A stretch of 24,599 nucleotides of DNA from Verrucomicrobiota bacterium. Lineage in GTDB: Bacteria > Verrucomicrobiota > Verrucomicrobiia > Limisphaerales > JACRJZ01. The notes below the pieces were generated by a model. That model was not told the origin of the DNA and made no database searches. It saw only the letters and a program-made list of their open reading frames with translations. The stretch spans positions 1-24,599 of the forward strand of contig JAKLEJ010000003.1 of the NCBI GenBank assembly GCA_022711695.1, written 5' to 3'. Below, piece by piece: positions 1-8,207 of this stretch. The translations under genes and the position numbers were made by a program. How positions within the stretch are numbered: position 1 is the first letter of the stretch; each line of letters starts with the position of its first letter.

Positions 1-1
1 C

Positions 2-1204
2 GGCGCGTTTGTGACCACCGTGGACAAGACGGCATTCGACGGCAGCCTGGACCCGGTCGCCTACGAGCGGATTGGCCAGGCGCATGCCGACGCTCTGGCG
101 CGGCGCGCGCACTTTGGCCACCGGCTGGTGGCCGAGGCGGGCCTTTACTTCAGCAGCCGCACGCGCGACTGGTTCGCGCGCGAAAAGCCGGCAGAGTATT
201 TCCAGGGGTTTCTGGGCGCGCACAAGGCAATGGTGTATGACCATGTGCCCTGGGCGGTCATCCTCGACGAAAACGCCACCCTGGCGACGCTGCGGCAGTT
301 CCCGGTCGTCATCCTCCCGAACGCGGCCATCGTCTCGGAGAATGAAGCGGAGCTCTTCCGCCGCTACGCGAGCGAAGGGGGGCAACTGATCGTCACCGGC
401 CTGAGCGGCTGCGCCGATCGCTGGGGAAAACTCCAGGGCGGGTCCAGCCTGGAATCCCTGATCGGCGCGCGCCTGGTCCATAAGCTTGACTCGCTCGACA
501 ACTGGATCCGTCTGCCCTGGCAGCAAGACACCTTCGCCTTCAACCGCGGCAAGCCGGTTGCAGTCAGCCCCATTCTCAAGGCCTTTGGGACAAGCCGCGG
601 CCCGAGCTGGCCCTTCCTCCTCAAGGGGCCGGCAGTGGTGTATGAGCCCACCACCGCCGAGGCTTGCGGCGAACTGGTCAAGCCGTTCCGCACCACCCGG
701 CAGCAGCAGGGCAAAGAGGGAACCGAATGGCCCATGAGCCCCGAGGCCGTGGTGGGGCCGGCGATCCTGGTCAACCGCGTCGGCAAAGGGACCGTGCTCA
801 CCTTTGCCGCCTCGCCGGATTTTGCGACCGCCAGCGAGCACCACATCGTCGAAGCCCGTCAACTGCTCCTCAAGGCGGTGCGCTTTCTCAATCCCCGGCC
901 GAGGGTGGAGATCGCCGCTCCCGCCACCGTCGAGGCGATCGTCACCGACGAGCCGGCAGCGCGCACGCTGCGCGTCCACTTTGTGGCCTACAATGCGCCG
1001 CCACAAACGATGCCGGCGCAGAACCGGCCCTATGTCCTGCCGGCCTTGATCGAGCAAGCGCCGATCTCCCGGGCCACAATCACGTTTCAGGAGCGCCCCG
1101 GGAGCGCCAAGGCCTGGAACCGATCGACCCGGGTGGAGCGTCGCGCCAACCGCGTGGAGCTGACCTTCGAGGATATCCACGAGGTGCTGGCGGTGCGTTA
1201 CTGA
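2..1204 (+). CDS. C-terminal part of a glycoside-hydrolase-like protein with a beta-galactosidase trimerisation-type domain (5' partial)
   Basis: The reading frame is open to the left edge, so the real start lies outside the window; the GTG at 11 is probably internal. The segment around codons 75-135 (PVVILPNAAIVSENEAELF, then GGQLIVTGLSG) has the alternating strand-helix pattern of the glutamine-amidotransferase-like fold used as the trimerisation domain of GH42 beta-galactosidases and related hydrolases. A second conserved-looking stretch, around GPAILVNRVGKGTVLTF, fits the end of that domain, and the last 100 residues look like a beta-sandwich. The catalytic barrel would lie upstream, so the substrate cannot be told. 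A T-run about 75 bp after the stop may end the transcript. The next gene is an AraC regulator on the same strand. The family assignment is from fold-like motifs only; a GH29- or GH2-related hydrolase of unknown function is the main alternative. Confidence 0.6.
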   Translation, partial: GAFVTTVDKTAFDGSLDPVAYERIGQAHADALARRAHFGHRLVAEAGLYFSSRTRDWFAREKPAEYFQGFLGAHKAMVYDHVPWAVILDENATLATLRQFPVVILPNAAIVSENEAELFRRYASEGGQLIVTGLSGCADRWGKLQGGSSLESLIGARLVHKLDSLDNWIRLPWQQDTFAFNRGKPVAVSPILKAFGTSRGPSWPFLLKGPAVVYEPTTAEACGELVKPFRTTRQQQGKEGTEWPMSPEAVVGPAILVNRVGKGTVLTFAASPDFATASEHHIVEARQLLLKAVRFLNPRPRVEIAAPATVEAIVTDEPAARTLRVHFVAYNAPPQTMPAQNRPYVLPALIEQAPISRATITFQERPGSAKAWNRSTRVERRANRVELTFEDIHEVLAVRY

Positions 1205-1236
1205 ACGGTCCGAAGTCCGCCAGGACCGCGCGTGTC

Positions 1237-1286
1237 CGGACGAGCGTCCGTCTCCGACCCCGTCCAGGACGGCCCGGCCCTTTTTT
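1237..1286 (+). terminator. Possible transcription terminator after the first gene
   Basis: Two small inverted repeats follow each other: CGGAC/GTCCG (1237-1250) and CCGTCC/GGACGG (1260-1272). A GC-rich stretch then leads into six Ts at 1281-1286. Neither hairpin abuts the T-run directly, so this is a weak intrinsic terminator candidate. Confidence 0.3.
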
Positions 1287-1335
1287 GTTCGTTCCCGCTG
1301 CGTCAAACGCGCTGGCGCGACGGGTTGACGTAAGG

Positions 1336-1341
1336 CATAGT
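1336..1341 (+). promoter_or_regulatory. Candidate -10 box just upstream of the AraC-family gene
   Basis: CATAGT lies 7 nt before the ATG at 1349, so transcription would begin at or almost at the start codon. No good -35 hexamer is seen 16-18 bp upstream, so confidence is low. The placement matches the better promoters before the genes starting at 7836, 8208, 19960 and 20126. Confidence 0.3.
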
Positions 1342-1348
1342 GGTCCGA

Positions 1349-2413
1349 ATGCGTGATGGTGAACACCGCCCGCCCTGCCTGGGGGAGTTGACTGCCGAGG
1401 CCCCTCCGCCTGCCAAGAGCGTGGCGAGGACCCCGCCGGCGTGCGACTTCGCCGAGGGCCGGATCTGGGACACCCTGGGCGGCGGGTGGCAGTGCCTTCA
1501 CGGCTGCTACTGCCAGCATGGAGTGAGCATCGAATGGCATGACTTCGCCTGCGACAAGCCGCGCGACTGGGCGCGCAGTTTTCATCCGGGCAGTGTCGAG
1601 CTGTGTCTGAACCTCTCCGGGCACGCTCGCCTGTCCTGCCAGAAGGAGTCGGTTCTGTTGGGGGCGTGCGCCATCGCGCTGTATGCCGTCGAGCCCGGCC
1701 TCTCGGCGTGGCGGCTGCCTGGGGAGCGCCATCAGTACCTGACGGTGGAGTATTCGCCCGGATTCCTGGAGCGGCATCTCAACGGACACGAGTCCGCTCT
1801 TCACCCCGTGGTCCGGGCGGCCTTGCGCCGCAGTTCCGGAACGCCGCGAGTGGCCCCTCCGTGGCGCCTGACCGCCAGTCATCGCAAGGAAATGGAGAGT
1901 CTCCGCCACCCGCCGGTCGCCGGTCCTGCCGCGGCCCTATGGTATCAAAGCAGGGCCCTCGATTACATGGCGCAGTTCTTTTTCATGCCTGCCGAGAGCG
2001 CCGAGGCGGGGGCCGGCCGGCGGCAGGAAGTGTCCCGGGCGCGCGTCCAGCGGGCGATCGGGGTGCTGAGCCAGCGGCTCTCCGAGCCCCCCACTCTGGA
2101 GGAGCTGGGCCGCCTGGTCGGGTGCAGCTCTTTTCACCTCAGCCGCATCTTTTCCCGGGAGATGGGAATGACCATTCCTCAGTACTTGCGGCAGATTCGC
2201 ATGGAGCGGGCGGCCGAACTCCTCAAGTCCGGCAAGTTCAACGTCACCGAAGCCGCCCTGGAGGTTGGCTACAACAGCCTCAGCCATTTCAGCCACGCGT
2301 TCTGTGAGACGATGGGCTGCTGTCCCGGGCTGTATCCGCTGGGGTTGACCCGGTCAGCGGGCGCAACGGGAGCGCTTTCCTTGTGCTCCGCCACCGCAAT
2401 TCGCCGACAATAA
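1349..2413 (+). CDS. AraC/XylS-family transcriptional regulator
   Basis: This is a 354-residue DNA-binding regulator. The last ~100 residues carry the double helix-turn-helix domain of the AraC/XylS family: a first recognition region in TLEELGRLVGCSSFHLSRIF and a second around NVTEAALEVGYNSLSHFSHAF, with the usual 'MTIPQYLRQIRMERAAELL' linker-helix. The N-terminal ~220 residues look like a small beta-rich ligand-binding/dimerisation domain and contain several cysteines near the start (CLHGCYCQHG). A GTG at 1340 would add three residues, but it overlaps a -10-like box, so the ATG is preferred. Proteins of this type in Verrucomicrobiota often sit beside glycan-degradation genes and respond to sugars. 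That would fit the hydrolase-like gene upstream, but the effector and targets are not visible here. Confidence 0.88.
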   Translation: MRDGEHRPPCLGELTAEAPPPAKSVARTPPACDFAEGRIWDTLGGGWQCLHGCYCQHGVSIEWHDFACDKPRDWARSFHPGSVELCLNLSGHARLSCQKESVLLGACAIALYAVEPGLSAWRLPGERHQYLTVEYSPGFLERHLNGHESALHPVVRAALRRSSGTPRVAPPWRLTASHRKEMESLRHPPVAGPAAALWYQSRALDYMAQFFFMPAESAEAGAGRRQEVSRARVQRAIGVLSQRLSEPPTLEELGRLVGCSSFHLSRIFSREMGMTIPQYLRQIRMERAAELLKSGKFNVTEAALEVGYNSLSHFSHAFCETMGCCPGLYPLGLTRSAGATGALSLCSATAIRRQ

Positions 2414-2451
2414 ATCGCAATCCGCCGAAAGCGGGGCCGGCGGCATCCCGA

Positions 2452-2457
2452 TAGAAT
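2452..2457 (+). promoter_or_regulatory. Candidate -10 box before the pseudopilin-like gene
   Basis: TAGAAT (4 of 6 to TATAAT) ends 6 nt before the ATG at 2464. No convincing -35 hexamer is found at 16-18 bp spacing. If used, it would give a leaderless mRNA. Confidence 0.35.
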
Positions 2458-2463
2458 GCCGCC

Positions 2464-3354
2464 ATGAAAACGCATGGACCGCGATCGTATTCGGCGCCGC
2501 AGGGCCGCCCCCTGCCCGGCTTCACGCTCATCGAACTGCTGGTGGTCATCGCCATCATAGCCGTTCTGGCCGCACTCCTTTTGCCGGCGTTGGCCCGCGC
2601 CAAAGTCCGGGCCCAGTCCATAGCGAGCCTGAGCAACCTCCGTCAGATCGGGCTGGGGCTGAGACTCTATCACGACGATCAGGACAGCCGCTTTCCCGGC
2701 CATTCCCTGCCGGCCGTTGCGGGCCAACCGCGCATTCGTTGGGCCGATCTGGTCTTCCCTTACATGCAGACGCCCAAGGTCTATCGGAGCCCGCTGCTCA
2801 AGGCTGCCGAATTGCCGCTGATGAACAAGCCGTTTGCGCACACCGCTCCGGGAGGAGTCGAAACGCCGGGCGTCACCGAGTACTACGGCGGCTACGGCTA
2901 TAACTACCAGTACCTGGGGAACACGCGCCAACCGGGCGGCGCGCAGCCCTTCCATGCCTCGGATGCCTCGATCGCCCGGCCCGACCACACCGTGGCGCTG
3001 GGCGATACCAAAGGAACGCGCCAAGGCAGCGCCTCCAATCCCTTCGGCGCGGGCGGCTCCGGCGTGTATGTGATCGATCCGCCGTTGGGGTCGGTCGAAC
3101 TGGGCTCCCGCGGCAGCCGCAAAAGCAGCGCCAGCCCCGGTTCAGGAAACGCCTACTACGAGGGCGGCAACGACGGCTCCGAACTCCACCGCGCCACCCC
3201 GGCCGGCCGCAACGGCGGGCGCGTGAACGTCGTGCTGGTGGACGGCCACGCCGAGGCGCTCACCCCCGACCAATTGGACGGCAGGAACTTTGGGGCTGGC
3301 GGCGTGGCCAACAACGCCTGGTTCAACGGGCATGCCGATCCGCAGGCGCGCTGA
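2464..3354 (+). CDS. Type II secretion pseudopilin-like protein (prepilin-type N-terminal cleavage/methylation domain)
   Basis: The 296-residue product begins with a short basic leader, then the prepilin peptidase motif G|FTLIELLVVIA. The cleavage Gly is at about residue 19 and the conserved Glu at +5 of the mature protein. A ~22-residue hydrophobic helix follows. The rest resembles the large family of pseudopilin-like (H-X9-DG / DUF1559-type) proteins common in Verrucomicrobiota and Planctomycetota: a 'SNLRQIGLGLRLYHDDQ' segment after the helix and a 'VLVDGHAEAL' motif near the C-terminus. It is probably processed by a prepilin peptidase and anchored in the inner membrane or assembled into a pseudopilus. 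No other secretion genes lie nearby, so its partner system and cargo are unknown. The neighbour downstream is convergent, 38 bp away. Confidence 0.88.
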   Translation: MKTHGPRSYSAPQGRPLPGFTLIELLVVIAIIAVLAALLLPALARAKVRAQSIASLSNLRQIGLGLRLYHDDQDSRFPGHSLPAVAGQPRIRWADLVFPYMQTPKVYRSPLLKAAELPLMNKPFAHTAPGGVETPGVTEYYGGYGYNYQYLGNTRQPGGAQPFHASDASIARPDHTVALGDTKGTRQGSASNPFGAGGSGVYVIDPPLGSVELGSRGSRKSSASPGSGNAYYEGGNDGSELHRATPAGRNGGRVNVVLVDGHAEALTPDQLDGRNFGAGGVANNAWFNGHADPQAR

Positions 3355-3392
3355 GAGCGCAAGGACGGCCATGCGCGCCAGGCGGCTGCGCT

Positions 3393-5639
3393 TCACAGCT
3401 TGGGCTGCGTCCGCTGGAGTTTCTCGACGTTGGCGGCAGCGGTGCGTATTTCCGCATCGGACAGAACCCGACGGTGGATGCGCACGTCGTCGAGGAGGCC
3501 GCGAAAGAAGGCGGCGTGGCCGACTTCGTAGTTGCCGAGGACGAGGCGGCCGTCGCTGGGGAGGAGGGAGCCGGGGCGGTCCATGGCGCCGCACTCCCTG
3601 CCATCCATGTAAAGGCGCATGGTCCTGCCGTCGAAGGTGGCGGCCAGAGGCACCCATCGTCCTGTCGGCAGCGGCTCGGGGCCGGTGAGATGGTGGCTCC
3701 AGGGGGTCACCGGCGCCTGGAAGCAGGGCTTGCCAGCCAGCACGCCGATGCGGAAGCCGCAGGTGGTGTTGTGGCCAAAAACGCTGTTGACCATCCACCG
3801 GTTGTCCTGCCCAGCGATGTCCGTCCTGGCCACACATTCCACGCTGAAGGCCTGAAGCGGCCCCAAAGCCAGGCCGCGCGGCACGAGCACGCTGGCGCCG
3901 TCGCACACGAGCGCTCTGCCATCCAATCCCGCCGCGCGCCGCGCCTGTTCCAGGAAACCGCCGTTGCGATGGCCGGAGTAATCGAAGGCCACGGGGCTTT
4001 CCGCCAGCTCGTTGAAGGTCCACCACGCTGCCAGTCCGACGGGAGCGCCCGGCGCGACCACCCGCTGCGACGCCAGCCGTTCCTTGCGCTCCAGGGCCTC
4101 GAGGTGAGCGCGGACGACGGTGTCGTAGGGGCCGCGGCCGACGTCCTCGGGAAGCAGATCGAGGTGTTCCGGTGAGCCTTCGCCGAAGACCTTGCGCACC
4201 GCGTCGAGATAGCCGAAGCCGAACTCGCGGTAGGGCGCAATGTAGTGTCCCTCGCCCCATTCGTTCCAGTTGTCCAGCAGGAGCATCCGGCTGCCCAGTT
4301 GGTCCTTTGGGATCGCGCCCATGAAGTCCTTGGCCTGCCGGAGCAGACCCTCGAACTCCAGCGGCGGGATCTTCCAGAGGGTCCCCTCGTCCCGCCAACC
4401 GCTCCAAGCCTGGGAAACGGTCACGACCTGTGGCAGGATGTTCATTTGGCCGGTCTTTCGGATGTATTCCATCTGGGTCCGGATGGCCCGCTCCGGCGCC
4501 GGGCTGCCAGGCACATACCAGCAGTAAGCAAAGGTGTAATCGAGTCCGAGACTCTTCATCAGCCGGAGGTGCTGCGGATCGACTCCACGATACTCCCCCA
4601 GCAGGTAAAGACCGTTGAAGCCGGCATCGCGACAGACCTGGCGCATTTGCTCGAACGCCTTCGCCACATTCGTGACGCCGCCAAGATCATCGACAAGGAA
4701 CTCCGGTCGGTAGATGAACAGCACTGGCTTGCCATCCACCTTCAGGTAGCTCGGATGCTTGAAATAATTCTCGACCCAATAGGGCAACAGGTGGGTGAAG
4801 AGATCGCTCGCGTCGGCCACGCCGGCTTTGCCGCGCGACTGGTTCTCCCACATGATGGTGAACTTCATTCTGTCGGCGAACTTCGATTTGAAGAGCGCGT
4901 CGTGAATGGCGCTGCCGAATTGGGTCCTGACCGCGCCGCCCTGGCTGGTGCGATACCAGCAGTAGATGAAGAAGGAGACGCCATGCTCCACCGCCCATTT
5001 CGTCTCCCAATCGGCCACCTCGGGTTTCTCCTGCGAATAGAAACCCAGGGCCGGAGTGCGTTCGGGGTGCTTGATCACGTTGTTCCACATCTCGGGCTTG
5101 TCCGCCTCCCACAGCGGGCAATGATGCGCGCCAATGAGCGTTGGCGCGCGAATCGGGACCGGCTCGGGAATGTAGGCCGGTTTCGTGACCTCCAGCGGCG
5201 GCAGAAAGAGCATTCGCAGAGGCTGGCGCGCCACCAGGCGCCCATCCCGCGCCTTGAGCTCAAGGGCCAGGTCCGCGACCGCCGGCTCGGCGGCCTCCAG
5301 TTCCCACGTCAAGCGAACCCATGCGTCCGCCGCGCTGACACGGACCGGGTTCGGGGCGTTGGAACTCACCACGCGAATTCCCGGCGGCAGAACCAGCGCG
5401 GCCGTGAGCTGGACATCGGCGTCGCCCTGGTTGACCAGGTCCGCCGAGATCGGCGCCGCCCGCCGCGCGCGGGCCAACGGCCGGTCCGGCTGGAAGCGTC
5501 GAATCGTCACCGTTGGCGTCGCCGCAGGCGCCCCGGCCGCGAAGGCGGCGTCGCCGTTTGTCGCCTGCAGGTCCCCGGCGGGCCCGTTGGCCGCCGAGTT
5601 CAAGAGGAGCAAGGCCGCGATCCAGCGCGTCGGTTTCAT
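3393..5639 (-). CDS. Secreted WbsX/GH99-like protein with C-terminal LamG domain
   Basis: A 748-residue protein. The start at 5639 is chosen because GGAGG sits 6 nt upstream and a signal peptide (MKPTRWIAALLLLNSAANG) follows at once; the same frame runs open further upstream without such support. Residues ~40-150 look like a beta-sandwich. Residues ~165-490 resemble the WbsX/GH99-like TIM-barrel family (GAHHCPLWE, FFIYCWYRT, KPVLFIYRPEF and the typical LDNWNEWGEGHYIAPY near 455). Residues ~530-740 form a LamG/concanavalin-like domain, from 'LAAWWTFNE' to 'GLLDDVRIHRRVLSDAEI'. WbsX-type domains are often labelled glycosyltransferases, but the export signal and LamG module make an extracytoplasmic glycan-cleaving or glycan-binding role more likely. 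It lies 145 bp downstream of the GH127-like gene on the same strand, so co-transcription is plausible. Confidence 0.82.
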   Translation of the reverse strand: MKPTRWIAALLLLNSAANGPAGDLQATNGDAAFAAGAPAATPTVTIRRFQPDRPLARARRAAPISADLVNQGDADVQLTAALVLPPGIRVVSSNAPNPVRVSAADAWVRLTWELEAAEPAVADLALELKARDGRLVARQPLRMLFLPPLEVTKPAYIPEPVPIRAPTLIGAHHCPLWEADKPEMWNNVIKHPERTPALGFYSQEKPEVADWETKWAVEHGVSFFIYCWYRTSQGGAVRTQFGSAIHDALFKSKFADRMKFTIMWENQSRGKAGVADASDLFTHLLPYWVENYFKHPSYLKVDGKPVLFIYRPEFLVDDLGGVTNVAKAFEQMRQVCRDAGFNGLYLLGEYRGVDPQHLRLMKSLGLDYTFAYCWYVPGSPAPERAIRTQMEYIRKTGQMNILPQVVTVSQAWSGWRDEGTLWKIPPLEFEGLLRQAKDFMGAIPKDQLGSRMLLLDNWNEWGEGHYIAPYREFGFGYLDAVRKVFGEGSPEHLDLLPEDVGRGPYDTVVRAHLEALERKERLASQRVVAPGAPVGLAAWWTFNELAESPVAFDYSGHRNGGFLEQARRAAGLDGRALVCDGASVLVPRGLALGPLQAFSVECVARTDIAGQDNRWMVNSVFGHNTTCGFRIGVLAGKPCFQAPVTPWSHHLTGPEPLPTGRWVPLAATFDGRTMRLYMDGRECGAMDRPGSLLPSDGRLVLGNYEVGHAAFFRGLLDDVRIHRRVLSDAEIRTAAANVEKLQRTQPKL

Positions 5640-5784
5640 CGCTTGCCTCCGGCTCCTGGCAGCGCGCCGCGACAAAGGCCGCCATTCCTGACGTCGGAGG
5701 CGTCCATCGGGTCGAAGAAGGGGGCGGCGCGTCCGAGCGGGTTGCGAAACCCGACCGCCCCATACCGCATGCCGGCGCTGGCGT

Positions 5785-7836
5785 TCACGGACGATTGGGT
5801 CCGGGTTGAGTTCCTGGCTCAGCCGCCACCGGGAACATGGAAATGCGGAACTTGGCGCAGCCGTAGGGAACGAGCGTGAGGGGTTGGGAGGGTTTGGCGG
5901 CAGCCGCGGGCAGAAGGGGCAGTTGCGGGGCTTGCGCATCCAGCTTCCACGGGACTTCGATGGCATTGACGCGCATCTTCAGAGGCGCTGCGAGCGGCCA
6001 GTCCCACCGGGCCGGCATGGCGCTGCGCTCGATCGTCAGACCGGGTTGCCGGGTGTCCAGGGCGAAATTCCACCTTGCCGTCGGGTCGGGCGTGTTGCCG
6101 CCGTCGGCGTCGGGGATGGGCAGTGCAAAGAGCAGCGGGCCGTACGAGACCGAGGCGTAGGGTGCGTTTCCAGCGTTGCGGTCGCGGCCGCTTTGGACGC
6201 TGGCGGACATCGGCAACTGAAGCCGGACCCTGTCGCCTGGGTTCCAGAACCGTTCGACCCGCGCAAACCCCGCCGCGTCCGGCGCAACCTCAAGCGAGAC
6301 GTCGTTCACGCTCAGGCTGGGCCGCTGGCACCAGCCGGGAATCCGGAACTTGAGCGAGAAGGAAGCCGCGCGGGCGGGATTCACCCGCAGGTCAATCCGA
6401 TCGGTGAAGGGATAGTCCGTCATGCAATCGATCTCGACGGGCACACGGTCGGCCACCAGGGCCGAGACCTTGCAGGGGCCATAGTGAGTCGCGGCCAATC
6501 CGTTGTCATAGGTGGCCATCCACATGTGAGTGACATACCAGGGCAGAATCCGGTTCAGGGCGGCAGTGCAGCACAGGGGATAGTGCGTTCGCTTGTAGGA
6601 GTTGCCTTCGGCGCGGGGCCCATGGGGATGCGGCGGCGACTTGTCCACAACCCGGTTGGGGCACTGAAAATAGACGTGCGTTTTGAAATCGCGCGCGACT
6701 GTGGCCGGGCCGGCGTTGAAAAACGCCCGTTCCGCGCGGTCGGCCAGCCGGCCCTGGCCGCTGACGGTCAGCAGCGCGATCTGACTCCAGAGGTAGGCGG
6801 CCACATCGCAGGTCTCGGTGCCGCGAAACGCGCCGGTGGGCCCGTAATACTCGTCGGCCACCGGCACGCCGCTGGGTTGCATGGCCTCCCGCTCGAGCAG
6901 GTCGTGCCAGGCGAGGGCGGTGTCCAGAAACTCGCGTTTGCCCGTCCAAAGGAAACCCAGCGCCCACGGCGTGGTGCTTTCCAGGAAGTGCACCACATGA
7001 TCGTTCTTTTCGGCGCCCGGCTTTGCATCGGGCAGGCGGCGGTAGCGGTTCCACGAATCGCCCCCGGGGCTCTTGCCGCCGCCGTCGCCCGCGAACAAGG
7101 TGGTGAGCGCCGCGGCGATTTCCGCGTTTCCCGTCCAGCAGTAGGTGTCGAACGCCGGCCAAGGATTCGACATGGCCCAGCCCAGGCGCAGCCAATCCCG
7201 ATTGCCGCTGTAACCAGACTCCAAAGCTTGCAGCGCGCGTTTGTCTCCGGAGCCTGCATAGTATCCTGCCAGCGCGCGTCCCAGCAGACCGTTGGCCCAC
7301 ATCGGCCAGGCCTCGCTGACGACGCTTCCGTTTCGGTGTTCGGGGTTGTTCCGGTCCAGCCACCAAAGGAACAGGATGGCCCGCGAATTCATGTTGGTAG
7401 CCACCGCGTCCAGACGGCCCCTGGCGAGCTGGAGCAAGCCATCGTCGCCCAGCGCGTAAGCCAGGCGAGCCAGACCGTCGAACCAGTAGCCGCCTCCTTC
7501 ATACGGCCAGCCGCCCTTGGGCCAGTCGAGCCGCTCCCCGGTCATCTTGTGCTCGATTGCCCAGGCCCGCTTGAACTCGACGTCGTACTCGTCCATGTGC
7601 CCCGTAAAACCGTCCCGCGCCGCCAGGCACCAATCGCGCAGCCAACCGGCCGGCGCCACGGCGCCGGGAGGCAAGGCGAGGAAGGCGGGCCGCGCCGGCG
7701 TCTGGAAGGGCCGCGCGTAGTTCACGGCGCTCGCCGGAGACGCAGGCGCCGGGGAATCCGCAGCCGGCGCACGCAACGCAAACACAAGGCCAAGCGCGAC
7801 GATGGACGGAGCGAGGAGGGCGTGTTTCGTTTTCAT
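5785..7836 (-). CDS. Secreted GH127-like (DUF1680) beta-L-arabinofuranosidase family protein
   Basis: The 683-residue product has a signal peptide (cleavage near APA|AD at ~26) followed by an (alpha/alpha)-barrel. GH127 enzymes of the HypBA1 type release beta-L-arabinofuranose with a cysteine nucleophile held by zinc. The matching ligands are visible: E341 and C343 in 'TETCDVAAYLW', and the tandem C422-C423 in 'HYPLCCTAAL', close to HypBA1 E338/C340/C417/C418 in number and spacing. The C-terminal third has the beta-sandwich segment 'FSLKFRIPGWC'. It would act in the periplasm or outside on arabinose- or rhamnose-containing glycans; some DUF1680 relatives act on other sugars, so the substrate is open. 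GAGG precedes the ATG by 4 nt, and a good promoter lies just upstream. The WbsX-like gene follows on the same strand. Confidence 0.85.
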   Translation of the reverse strand: MKTKHALLAPSIVALGLVFALRAPAADSPAPASPASAVNYARPFQTPARPAFLALPPGAVAPAGWLRDWCLAARDGFTGHMDEYDVEFKRAWAIEHKMTGERLDWPKGGWPYEGGGYWFDGLARLAYALGDDGLLQLARGRLDAVATNMNSRAILFLWWLDRNNPEHRNGSVVSEAWPMWANGLLGRALAGYYAGSGDKRALQALESGYSGNRDWLRLGWAMSNPWPAFDTYCWTGNAEIAAALTTLFAGDGGGKSPGGDSWNRYRRLPDAKPGAEKNDHVVHFLESTTPWALGFLWTGKREFLDTALAWHDLLEREAMQPSGVPVADEYYGPTGAFRGTETCDVAAYLWSQIALLTVSGQGRLADRAERAFFNAGPATVARDFKTHVYFQCPNRVVDKSPPHPHGPRAEGNSYKRTHYPLCCTAALNRILPWYVTHMWMATYDNGLAATHYGPCKVSALVADRVPVEIDCMTDYPFTDRIDLRVNPARAASFSLKFRIPGWCQRPSLSVNDVSLEVAPDAAGFARVERFWNPGDRVRLQLPMSASVQSGRDRNAGNAPYASVSYGPLLFALPIPDADGGNTPDPTARWNFALDTRQPGLTIERSAMPARWDWPLAAPLKMRVNAIEVPWKLDAQAPQLPLLPAAAAKPSQPLTLVPYGCAKFRISMFPVAAEPGTQPGPNRP

Positions 7837-7845
7837 GTGTCCTCA

Positions 7846-7874
7846 CTTGTAGGCCCTTTGGCGAGTTTGATCAA
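7846..7874 (-). promoter_or_regulatory. Promoter of the GH127-like gene
   Basis: On the minus strand, TTGATC (-35, 7874-7869) is followed after 17 bp by TACAAG (-10, 7851-7846). The start codon at 7836 is only 9 nt beyond the -10, so the transcript would start within about 1-3 nt of the ATG. The upstream GAGG might then not be in the mRNA. Confidence 0.5.
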
Positions 7875-8037
7875 CCCTCCTTCCACCGCGCGAACCCGCC
7901 TGCAGCGTCTCTTGGACCGCGAGGCGAAGGTCCCTGCCGAACAGGCTGCCGGTAGAAGCCGCCGGGCCTGCGGGGTCTCCGCCTTCCAGCACGGGACGGT
8001 CCGCATGGGGCTTTCTGGCCGGAGGCCGGATGTGAGG

Positions 8038-8127
8038 TGAATCCGCGCATCCCTCGCGCCGCCCGCTCGCTGCGCATCGGGAAATGACCGTCGCCGCCTT
8101 GCCCTAGCGAGGTTATGCGCGGATTCA
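8038..8127. repeat. 90-bp element bounded by perfect 13-bp inverted repeats
   Basis: TGAATCCGCGCAT at 8038-8050 is matched exactly in reverse complement by ATGCGCGGATTCA at 8115-8127. The pairing continues inward, offset by one base, with CCTCGC/GCGAGG. The element lies in the intergenic region between two divergent genes and has no coding capacity of note. It could fold into a cruciform or RNA stem, or be a small non-autonomous repeat (MITE- or REP-like). No target-site duplication is evident. Confidence 0.55.
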
Positions 8128-8170
8128 CGGCGTTGTTTCGCTGTTTACTTCCGGCGACATTCAGGTGAAG

Positions 8171-8200
8171 TTTACACGATCAAAACATGCACCCTGTAAA
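8171..8200 (+). promoter_or_regulatory. Promoter of the ELW-repeat gene, overlapping a 7-bp inverted repeat
   Basis: TTTACA (5 of 6 to TTGACA, 8171-8176) is followed after 18 bp by TGTAAA (8195-8200), 7 nt before the ATG at 8208. The two boxes are part of a perfect inverted repeat GTTTACA/TGTAAAC (8170-8176 and 8195-8201), which could be a repressor site or coincidence. The arrangement favours the start at 8208 over the ATG at 8187. Confidence 0.45.
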
Positions 8201-8207
8201 CCCGCCA

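Noticed and set aside
4245..5879. 544-codon open frame on the plus strand opposite the WbsX-like gene
   Set aside because: It is antisense to a motif-bearing, signal-peptide gene and low in recognisable structure.
5806..8040. 744-codon open frame on the plus strand opposite the GH127-like gene
   Set aside because: It is antisense to a gene with a signal peptide and zinc-site motifs; its translation is rich in Arg, Gly, Pro and His with no domain, as expected for an opposite-strand frame in GC-rich DNA.
7871..8128. 85-codon frame on the minus strand within the divergent intergenic region
   Set aside because: It starts inside the 13-bp inverted-repeat element and runs over the GH127 promoter; the product is Arg/Gly/Pro-rich with no motif.
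8187..8207. Upstream ATG for the ELW-repeat protein
   Set aside because: It lies between the -35 and -10 boxes of the best promoter and only adds residues before a good signal peptide starting at 8208.
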